Origin: Bombyx mori
Taxonomy: Eukaryota > Arthropoda > Insecta > Lepidoptera > Bombycidae
Length of the DNA stretch: 64,000 nucleotides
Reading direction: 5' to 3'
Assembly (NCBI RefSeq): GCF_030269925.1
Contig: NC_085124.1
Coordinates: 13,268,001-13,332,000 of the forward strand
Below the pieces are notes generated by a model. It was given only the letters and a program-made list of their open reading frames with translations. It was not told where the DNA came from and did not search any database. Positions 26,301-38,300 of this stretch are shown here, piece by piece (the stretch's first letter is position 1; every line of letters starts with the position of its first letter). The translations under genes and the position numbers were made by a program.

Positions 26301-29300
26301 TTTTTGGCCTTCCACTGCGATCTTTGTCTTCTACGTTAAAATCACCGTTTTTAAACTTTTGAAACCACTCACGACACGTTCTCTCACTCAAGGCAGCCTC
26401 ATTATATGCTTCTACGAGCAATCGATGCGCCTCGGCTGCAGATTTTTTTAAATTAAAAATGTAAATTAAAAGTTCCCGCAAATGACGCTTATTTGGCTCA
26501 AATTTCGACATTTTTGGATAAAAAAAAATATATGATGCTAATACGGAGCTAATAATATGATAGGGTTAAGTTGTTCATAAATTATCAAGTTAATTTACAA
26601 TTATTTTTACTATTTTTATAGTAGATTAGTGTTTACAGTGAATTTCGTAAAACGAATAAAATGACATAACCAATACGTAAATGGATTGTACGTTGTTCAC
26701 GGTGAATGCGAGTAAGTGCGAGTGGACTCAAGTTAATCGATTCACCAGACGTTTATTAACCGTAAACAACGTTAATGTTTTCTCGCATATTGGTAGCACG
26801 TAGCGTTTTTTCTTTATGCCGTTCAAAGGAAATAAAATGATTCTAACGGTATTTGACTACTAGTTATTCATCAGTTGGGTAATAGGTAATGTCACTGTGA
26901 TTAGTGTTGGATTGTGATTACTCGTAGTGCGAGTTATCATAATTACTAGGTCGATATTTATGAAAACTATAATCTGCATGAAGTTGTATCAAGGCCTTCT
27001 TATGTATCGAATAACTTTAGCGAAGTGAGCACCCCGAATAACGTTTGTATGAGAGCGAGTTACAAATTAATGTATTTTGACAGTTCGATCGAATACTTCT
27101 TCACTTTCGAGCAATTTAAAGTTGTCACTAAAAATTCAGCCATGAAACCAATACAACACCAAAAATTTTTTGTTTGTTTGTAGTAATAGTATTGTTTAAC
27201 TGATTTTGTCCATTTTGATGGTTTTGAAACATGTCGGTTTTTGGTTGGACAATATTGTCGACGGCTAGCTTAAAGTGTAGGTAGGTGCAAATTTTAGCAT
27301 TTCTAAAAATCCGGCATTTACTCTTACGGGTAGCTTTAGCTATCTTTTCGCTTATGTCAAATAGCTACCTTTTTTTAAGCTATTGCATAGATTTTATCGC
27401 GGGCCTTGAGCGCGGCTTGAGACCGGAATCGTGAAATTCCGTAACGAAAAAAACCTTCCACCCCTCACTACGCCTACTATGTAGCTCGCGTTCAACGCAT
27501 CCACACGTTGCGCTTGTGTAGTGTTTAAAGTAAGAAGTCTAAACACCGATTTATGTACTATCAAAATATGTGATATAATTTCGAGGGTAGCGCGTTTCAG
27601 GTTTTGCGTCAAGCGCCATCTATCGGCGACAAACGGAATTGTAAAATAGAAAATTATATCACATTACAATGCGTTGGGCGTGCCATTTTCTATCGCTTAG
27701 TCGAAGAATTTTATTACTATTCCTACTACTCATTCAGTGATTGGAGTGGCATTAAAAATAAACTAGCTAAACCGTTGATTCTGGGCGAATGAGAGTTAGA
27801 ACTAGCATCCAAAGGCGTGTCTCTATCCCATGTAGCGCTCTCTAGTGAGTGCGCGGCCAAAATGGAATACTCATAATGTAGCAGATTCATTGCAAATTAG
27901 CCTACTGAGTTTCTCGCCGGTCTTATTTTATTGTTGTTTTAATATTAAACTAGCTGACCCGGCAGACTTCGTAGTGCCTCAATCGATAAATAAAAGACCT
28001 AAACTTTTATATAGAATAAACTTAAAACAAACAAAAGGAATCCGTCCGATGGGGGACACGTCAAAGGGAAAACAAAATTGTTATTTTTATTTAATTCCGA
28101 GAATTTTCATATTTTTTTACCTTTTAAACCTTCTCTGGACTTCCACAAATAATTCAAGACCAAAATTAGCCAAATCGGTCAAGCCGTTTTCATGTTATGT
28201 CGTGACAACGGAAAACGGGTTTCATTTTTATATACAGTCAAACCTGGATAAGCGAGAACTGGATAAGTGAGAAAACTCTATAAGTGAGAGTAATAGCCAG
28301 GACCCGTCATTTTAAGCTCCCAAAACCTCTATTAGCGAAAAACAGAAACCTCTGTAAGAGAGAGTCGTTTCTCCCTCATGGACCTCCGTAAGTGAGACTG
28401 CTACTTATCTATACCTCTATAAGCGACAGTCGAGCTTTATTTATTTATATTATTTAGGAGGAGCAAATGACAAAACAAACTACAAATTTAACATCTGCTA
28501 TTTTATGACTCATTCTTAACTTTCGGGGAACTTCCTACCATTGTTTTTGTAATGTTTTCTCGTCAATATTGAACCTATTCTATTCCGTGGAACTAAATAA
28601 CGTTGTTATTTTATCGCATTATTTTCGAATGGACACGTGTGCCTGTGTACCGTCCTGTTTGTCGGCCTTACTCAGTTTATCGTTAATCAATTGCGAAAGA
28701 AAGTTCTGTTCTGCATCACGTCAAAACGGAAAATTAAAGTACTGTCATTAAGTGATAAACTTAAAATAGTGAATGCGTTTGAATCCGGAAAATCGCGAAA
28801 TGAAATTCAGAGGGAACATTAGCGAGAAACTCGGGTTAGTGAGAAACCTCTATAAGCGAGAATGAGATTGTGCTCCCTTGAACTCTCGCTTATCCAGGTT
28901 TGACTGTATATAGATTATTATTGCCCATTTATAAGTTGCATAAGTTGATAAAAAATGCTATGCAATAGCTTTACCACGGCAGTCTCCGAGTGTCACACGT
29001 CTTTTTTTTTTATTGTCCTTGTAGGTATACGAGCATACGGCCCACCTGATGGTGAGTGGTTACCGTCGCTCATGGACTTCAGCAATTCCAGAGGCAGAGC
29101 CAGGCCGCTACCTACTGCTAAGACTTGCATAGCAGCAAAAGTAAATCATATTGTTACATGATCATTTATTTAAACAAGCATTCTATGTAATCATTACATT
29201 TTTTGCAACGGGTTTTTCTAAATTTTTTATTGCCTGAGCAGGCAGCGAGCATACAGGCCACCTGATGGTAAGTGGTTACCGTCGCCCATGGACGTCAGCA

Positions 29301-32300
29301 ATGCCAGGAGCAGAGCCAAGCCGCTGCCTACCGGTTAATACTCTCCACAAGCCTCGTTTGAAGAAGGACATGTCATAGCGTTTGGGAAACACCGTGGAAG
29401 AGAACTCATTCCAAAGCCGGATGGTACGTGGCAAAAATGTTATCTGGAAACACAGTGTGGATAAACGCAGTGACTCCTGGTTGTATGGATGAACTCTACT
29501 TAGGTAGCGGGCGGTACGATGGTAAAAACGAGATGATGGTATCATTTCAAATTGTAATTCCTCAGAGCACTCCCTATGGAATATACAGTACAAAATACAG
29601 AGGGAACCGAGGTCCCTCCGCAGACCCAGAGGTTCCAAACGATCCGTGAGAATGGGATTATCGACAATCCGAACGCCTTTCTTCTGTATGGAGTCAAATG
29701 GAAGTAGCTGGTATTTGGGAGCCCCGGCCCAGAGGTGGGAGCAGTACTCCACGCGAGAGGCCGGACCTGTGCTTTGTAAAGCAAATGTCTTTGTCCAGGC
29801 TTGAAGTACCGCTTCGGTCTGTTGAGGACTCCCAGCATTTTGGACGCCAACTTGGCTTTGCCCTTTAACGTACTCCGAAATTGCACATCACTTGAAATGT
29901 CAACCCCAAGTATCGCAATAGTCTTGGAAGGTTGCAGGGATACTCCTTGGAATCCTCCTTTTGCAGCGGCTTGGCTCTGCCCCTGGCATTGCTGAAGTCC
30001 ATGGGCGACGGTAACCACTCATCATCAAGTGGGCCATATGCTCGTCTGCCTACAAGTGCAATAAAAAAAAAAATTGCGGCACCATGACAAAGGGGTCCTT
30101 CTTCGCAGTGAACGCGCAAGCTTGTGTCTTCAACGGCTTGTATTGAACTAGGTTCAATTTACCCCACTCGAAGACTCGCTCCAGAGAGTTCTCGACTTAA
30201 CACATAAGTTTAGATCGTCTCTCCTGCACCACACGCTCCGAGAAAGATGGCCGATATATTGCGCATCCCCCGTACTGTCATCCGCATAGCAATGCATGCC
30301 ATCAATGGATAGCATGTCATTGTTATACAGGATGAAAAGCGTGGGGGAGAGCACCGAACCTTGTGGAACGTCAGCGTTAATGGTCGCGGTATCGGAGCAG
30401 CAACCATCTACAACGACAGTGATGCTCCGCCCATCCAAAAAGCTAGCAGTCCACTTGCAGAGTCCCTCGGGGGTTCCGTAAGATGGTGGTAAGATGGGAC
30501 TTCGACAGAAGTGCCCCATGCCAGATCCTGTTGAAGGCGTTCGCGATATCAAGCTTACAGCAAGAGCCTCGCCCTTGCTCTCTAAGGCTTCACCCCACCT
30601 GTGAATAAGGTATACAAAAAGATCGCCAGCTGAGCGACCATTACGGAAGCCGTACCGTCGGTCATTGATCAGCTGGTGATCCTCAATACACTTCAGGAGT
30701 TGTGTATTTATTATTCGCTCCATCACCTTGGAAAGCAAGGAAGTTAGGATCGCGATAGGCCTAGAACTCGATGGGTCCAACCGGTTACCCTTCTGGATAG
30801 GGTGGACATGGGCAGTCTTTCATGAAGACGAAACCTTGTTAGTACTATACGACAGGCGATACAAACGCGTTAGCGTAGGTGTCAGCTCAAGGGCGCACGT
30901 TTTCAAAACCACTGCAGATATTTAATCTGGCCCACTCGACTTATACAGGAGGACCTGGAGTTCCCACCTGACTACACACTGTGTAAAGCAGATCTCCGGC
31001 AGAGAGCTATCAGACCGTGGGATGTTCGGTGGCACCCCCATTATCCATAATCGAGTTCGAGGCGAAGAGTTTGACTAGAAGTCAGCCTTCTCTTTCGCAC
31101 TATGGGCGAGACTGTCATCGGACTTGCGTAGTGGTGGGAGACTAGACTAGCAAAAGTTTCCTTCTGCAGCTTTGGCAAGCGACCAAAAAGCACGGCTTTC
31201 GAAGGGATAGGTCTTAAATCGTTCGCCAATTCTAGAAACGTGCTCCGATTTCGTCTTGGCAATAGCCCTTTTGTAGGACCTTTAGGCGGTGTTATTAGGT
31301 CCTAACATATGAAATTGGCGTTTTTTACGGAAGGAATAGAAAGTCAATTTTCTTTTGTAAAATATATTTAATTAATCAAAGTATGTACCGTTGTTATCTA
31401 TACACTTTTGCTATCTCATAGGAAGTTCATTGATCCCTTTACTAAAAAAACCATGGGGGCGAAATAAACTCTTTGACGGCGGTTTGGACTGCCGCATCGG
31501 AGTTGAATTTTTTTATTTGTAAGAAATTGTCCAAATTCCGGATAAATAATAATCTGTTGGAGCAAGGTGCAGTATGGTGGATTCGCTTTGAGAAGGCGGC
31601 ACGACATGAGAACCCTTTTGTCGTGGCCGCTGGAAATTACATACCCGACCCTGTAGACCGAATGGTAAACAGTCGACGTCGCCCAAAACACGTCATTACG
31701 GATCTTTTTTTTTTCCGGGCCGGTGGCCGAACTTCCTACGAGGTCCCCGCGCATAAGGGGCGCGCGGGGTATGTGAGACTCAACGATCTGCATGGTGTTG
31801 TGAGCAGACCGCGGGGTCATTACGGATCCTCCCGATCCATTAACCGTCACCATCCTCGTCGAACCCGTCGGTTGCGACGAAAGGCTCGACGAGCTAATTA
31901 ACCCAAAGACACAGCACACTGAGTTTCTCGCCGGATCTTCTCAGTGGGTCGCGTTTCCGATCCGGTGGTAGATTCTGCTAAGCACAGCTCTTGCTAAGAC
32001 TAGTGTTAGAAAATTCGCCAGAGCCCCATGAGCTCGCCTGCCCGTCAGGTGAACTTGGCATAGCCTTTTGAGGTTACCAGGGAGACAAAGAAAAAGATTC
32101 CAAAACAATGCCAGAAGAGCAGTTAATCAAAGGTACTTTTGTTTTTATAGCACTACTATGGTTAATTTGGAATTATAATTAATCTTCTCGGTTTTCTGCT
32201 AATTATCGTCGAATACTAGGAGTCGTTGGATGCATTGTTTTTTGATTTTTTTTGAGGAATTGAATATCATAGCAACAATAATAAAATATTAACCCGATAT

Positions 32301-35300
32301 TGATATGCTGACAACCATAGTAACAAAACCCAATTCACCCGTAGCCGTCACGGTCGACTTTGTCTAGTCCGTATTAAACCCACTCTCCGGTCCTATCACC
32401 ACCCACCACCCTATACATCCCATTTTTCGACCCCATTTCCTTCATTTCTTGTTCAAATCCAACTCATTCAGGTTTTATTAAACTATATGAAAAACAATAA
32501 TTATAAATCACTTAAATTAGATCGTATTTTGTTCCCGAAACACTGAAAATAGCTCTTTAAAACTTCACTTGGTACAAATATCAACAATTTATTAACAAAG
32601 ATAATGTGTTTTAGTGACTAAATTTTGTAGCTATCCAACCCGATTGACAAATGATCTTTTTTTTTCTTGAATTTACAACAAGTGTGCACTTATTTAAATA
32701 ATCTTATTCAATAAGTATGTTATCTATGACTCTGAGTCACTACTAAGTATTTAAGACTTTTTGGCGGGAACGCGAGGAGTGAAGTTGTGTGATTTGTTTT
32801 ATTTTGTCTATTTAGTGTTTCTTCAGGTTTAAATGTGTAATAATGGTGGTTTATTAACTGTTTAATATCTGTGAAAGTGCACAAATGTGGGAAAATGAAA
32901 CAAAGCTGCTTGACGTAACTTCTCGGGTTCCTCCAAAAAGTCCACTGAAAAAATCTCAGTAAATGACCACCATTTTACTGCGATTATATTTCATCCCATA
33001 TCATTTCATTTCATTAAATTTCATCTCAGTTGATTAATGTCTCAAATTAATCATTTTCATTTCATTTCACTCCATATTATCATTTTTCATAAAATTAAGA
33101 ATATAAAGTAAAATAAGACATGACTTAAAGGTCTTAGTTACCAGGTCATAAAAACTCTTAAAAAAAAAAAAAAACTAAGTATTTAGTAACCAATATGTGC
33201 ATTCTATTCTACTAATGTGTAATCTGTGCACTACAACATATTATTGATCTATGATGTGGAGTGTGGACTATGGTGTCACTTTTCACTTAATGATTTTCAC
33301 CGTGAAGAACGTATTCGATTCACGCAGTGGTTAAATTATTCGATTTGTTTACTCGAAATAAGCGTACTTTTTGAATTTTTATACAAAGTTTACATACCGA
33401 TTGTGGTTTTATAAGAAAAAGTAAAAATGAAAACAAGCCAGAATCAATTTGACTTATTAGTAACTTTTATGGAAGAGTACGTAATATAGATATTTACTAT
33501 GTTTAATAAGTTTTTGTAGTTTATTTACTTGTGATATTTTATATGTATTTGTTTTATTACTAGACACGGAGATCTCAGTAAGCCGGCATCCACTCCCAGA
33601 GGTCGGATGGCAAGTATTAGAAATTGGGAGAAGCTAGCGTCCTTATTAAACAGCCATGAAAATGGTAATACGAAAACCACTGAGAAGTGGAAAAAGGTAC
33701 ATCTTTAAATTATTCTCATCGCATGTTAATTATCATTAAATTTTTATAGTTTAGTATTTGTTAAAATTATAATTATTGTATGTTAAAGGTTTGGAGCGAT
33801 TTTAAAAATAATACTAAAAAGAAAGCTGAACGCTTGCGTAGAAAAGCTAATGGTGCTGATGTTAGACCTGCAATATATGCAAAATTATCTGGATTGGAAG
33901 AAAGAGTGTTAAATGTTATGGGTATGCAGGCAGCGATGGGCTCAGAGCTGGACGGTGCAGGAAGTTTCCAGGTGATTAGTGTTAGTCGCTTGGCACATTT
34001 AAAATATATTGTTAATTTCTATTTGATTTGCCTTTCATTCAGGAATTTCAGGATATTGTCGTTTCACAGCCCTGGACTGCAGCACAATCTGGAGGTACAG
34101 GTAGATAAGAATGCCATTCAATTAACATTTTATTAACAAATAGGATGGGACTGACTTTTCTTTTTGTTTTTAGGTATTGAACTGTGTAATGTGCCTGGAC
34201 CTTCCAATCGAATATACACAGAACCATGCACATCCAGCCAAACCCAGGTAGAGCCAACACGTCGCAGCCAAGCCTTTGATTTAGATTATGATAGTGTAGA
34301 AGGTAAATTATTAGCATAGTAAATTTTTTTTTATTGCTAGATGGGTGGACGAGCTCACAGCCCACCTGGTGTTAAGTGGTTACTGGAGCCCATAGACATC
34401 TACGACGTAAATGTGCCACCCACCTTGAGATATAAGTTCTAAGGTCTCAAGTATAGTTAAAACGGCTGCCCCACCCTTCAAACCGAAACACATTACTGCT
34501 TCACGGCAGAAATAAGCAGGGCGGTAGTACCTACCGGCGCGGACTCACAAGAGGTCTTACTACCAGTAATGACGCAAATTATAATTTTGCGGGTTCCATT
34601 TTTATTGATGTTATTCCATCACCGTGGAAGTCAATCGTGAACATTTGTCAAGTACGTATTTCATTAGAAAAATTGGTACCCGCCTGAGATTTGAACACCG
34701 GTGCATCGCTCAACACGAATGCACCGGACATCATATCCGTTAGGCCACGACGAAGAACGAAGGCCACGAAGAAGAAAGAACATATTTGTTTTTTTTTTGC
34801 TATCTGACAGTGTTTGTTAACAGATTTACTCAATATATATATTTTTTTGTCAAATTTTGCAGATGGGGTACCAACATCATCTCCAGAGTCTATAGTTACA
34901 CCTCTGTCTCCTGTGCAGTACGAACCCACTACGCAGAGCCATCGCGAAAGGTCTTTACGAGTGCGATCCCCATCTCAAATATGTGCGAGACTAACCCAGG
35001 CAGAGCGCGCAGTTCCTGTTAGAAATTCGGATACGGATTCCAGAGCATTCAGAATCCAACAACATAAAGATTATATGGAGATTAGAAGAGAACGTATTAG
35101 GATACGAGAAATGGAATTAGAGACTCAAAAGGAATGGCAAGCCATAAGCTTAAGGGCATTAGATTTATTAAGTCAACTAGCTAATAAGTTATGTAAAGAT
35201 TAAATTATTGTATTCAATTATTATAATATGTATACTTAGATATAAAAATTAAAGACTTTGATACTATTCATATTTTTATTTTGGCCTTTTTCTGTTAACT

Positions 35301-38300
35301 ATTTGTTTATCTCCATACTAAATATGGACAGATATAACTAGTCTGGCCATAAATACTGTTATATAAAAACTTATCGTTTTTTTTTCAAATTTTGAATTAC
35401 ATATTTTGAATTTGAAACATTATTTTAAAGAATTATTTCGATTTTGCGTCATTTCACATATTTTCGTGTTAATTATCAAATAGCAATATGGAATGTGTTG
35501 TTAAAAAAAATAGGATTGCAGTGATCACCTTGCACAACGTGGGTATTGAGCCGTTGGTCATATTCCAAACCCTTCAAAAGCTTGGTATCACCCGTATGTT
35601 CGTATATCGTACTATGAACAGATACAATAACATTTCGTCTGTCGAAGACCAGAAAAGATCGGGGCGTGCGTTACTGGTGGTAGGACCTCCTGTGAGTCCG
35701 CACGGCTAGGTACCACCGCCCTGCCTATTTCTGTCGTGAAGTAGTAACGCGTTTCGCGCGCGAAGTAGCAAGCCGAGCAAGCAATGACGTAAGTTACCTT
35801 GGAAACAGTGCGTAAATCCAAAGATTTGTATCCAAACAGATTAAAGGCCTGTATAAAAGACAAAGGTGGCCATTACGAATACAATATGTTTTTTTATTTT
35901 TTGCTGAGATTTTAGTAAATAGGTAAGTTTACATTTTAATAATATTACATTACATAATTAAAAAAAGTGCATTTTCATTTGCAACAGAACTTATGGCTGG
36001 ACAAGGTATAAGTATAAATATTTTTATGTTTGATTGTAGTGATAATTAAAAGAACAGAAAGAAAAAAATAATTTAATAATGTAAATAATGAAGTAATGAA
36101 AAAATGAGCTTCTAATCTAAAAGACTATTATATTATTATAATCTTCTAACTAATTGATCCCTTAATACCCTACCTTTAATAAAATCTGTAGTAGAACTTC
36201 TCTCTCTCTCATTATCATCATGTCCTAGATCTAAAATAAAGTTTAATCATGGGATACAAACTATCCTCATTGAATATTAATAACATTAAAGTAAAAATCA
36301 AACATATATCCTTTTTATACATACCTATATATATTTAGTATCATAATTCATAATCCACATTGTATCATAATTAATGCCTACATTATGCAAAACATAAGCT
36401 AGTATGATTCTATAAATTTGTACATACTGTCTGATCAACATAAGTGGCTAAAAAAGGTCACAGGTGGGCACATCACAATGCTCAATAATGAAGAGCCTTG
36501 TCTTTCTTAAGGCATCACCAACGATATTTGTATATTTTATGGCCCGGTAACGAGACCTTTACGCCAACTTAGCACTACAAAATCAAGAAAAGAGATGTTA
36601 GTTTCCTTACAAAATTTTCAATGAAAACTATAATTTACTCGAAAGTGAAGAAGTACTCGATCGAACTGTCAAAATCCACTAATTTGTAATTCGCGCTCGC
36701 ACAAACTATCGTCATTCGTTATCGAGGCACTCACTTCGATAAAGTTACTCGATTACGAGATCGTAAAATTAACACGCATTTCGCTAACACAAAATAAGAC
36801 TAGGTAGGTACGTTATAACGTTTGCCGCTAGGGATTCTGTTCCAACTCCATGCAAATTTCAGATAACTTTTACTCGATCTTATTCGAAATATAAAATGAA
36901 AATTAAACTACATTAATTATACACTATAGGTGGCAGCAATTTAGTAAACTGTATTGTAATTGAGTGTTCTTGTTGTGTAGGTAATTAAAGAGAATAAATA
37001 AGTTTGTATTGCTTTTAAATTGAATTGTTTTTCAACCAAAAACCTAATAGATCTTATTACATGTAAGCGGAGTGTTCGCTCACGCGACCCGTACACGCAT
37101 TAACTCCCTCCAGGTAATTCAATCCCTTTTCTGGGGGATAGCCCTCGCTATTATGTGAGTAATGTAGATCTTCACGACGATCTAAATCTAGTACTAATAC
37201 GTAAGTATCTTAAGGAAGAGTCAGAACGCTACTTTGAAAAAGTAGCGCGACACGATAACCCTGTTGTGGTGGCCGCCGCTATTTACTTATCCGATCGCTA
37301 CGGGGCAACGCAAAGCCGCTGTCGCCCGAACCATGTCTTCCTCTTGCCTCTCAAGTATCGGTCACTGTCCTCATCGAGCTCGTCGATTACGACGAAGAGT
37401 TTGACGAGAAAACTAACCTATAGACACAGCTCACAGAGTTTCTCGCCGGATTTTCTCAGCGGGTCGCGTTTCCGATTCGGTGGTAGATTCTGCGAAGCAC
37501 TGCTCTTGCTAGGGCTAGTGTTAGCAAATTCTCTCAGGTTGAGGCCGTGAGTTCACCTACCGTAACTGGAATAGCTCCTTAGGCTACCAGCGAAGAGGTA
37601 AGGGGAAAAAAATACGCGATCGAGTAGTTAAAAAACTCGCACTAAGCACACTGACCTGGATCATGAAGGGCAGCCCCGCGCTCCGCCTCGTGGCGCACAG
37701 GGCGCGCTTGTCGTCCGCCGCGATGGTCTGCATCAGCGCCGCCAGCCAGCCCCGCGGCAGCTCGTGCAGGGCCGGGTTTCTGCAGCGCCACAATCTGACG
37801 CGATACAACAATACGATTTTTTATTGCTTAGATGGGTGGACGAGCTCACAGCCCACCTGGTGTTAACTGGTTACCGGAGCCCATAGACATGTACAACGTA
37901 AATGTGCCACCCACTTTGAGATATAAGCTCTAAGGTCTCAAGTATAGTTACGGCGGCTGCCCCACCCTTCAAACCGAAATGCGTTACTGCTACACGACAG
38001 AAATAGGCGGGGTGGTGGTATCTACCCATGCGGACTCACAACAGGTCCTACCACCCGTAATTACGCAAATTATAATTTTGCGGCTTTGATTTTTACTACA
38101 CCATATTATTCCTATCGTAGTACGTATCTCATTAGAAAAATTGGTACCCGCCTGCCGGATTCGAACACCGGTGCATCGCTCAACACGAATGCATCGGACG
38201 TTTTATCCGTTAGGCCACGACGACTTCAAAATGATTGATCAAATGATCTTTTTGATTCGGTACTATTCGATGTTGGTGGGGGCGGCGCTCACCTGGCCAG

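Noticed and set aside
27845..28270. Plus-strand 141-codon frame
   Set aside because: Runs through a dispersed repeat and into a pogo terminal repeat; no domain.
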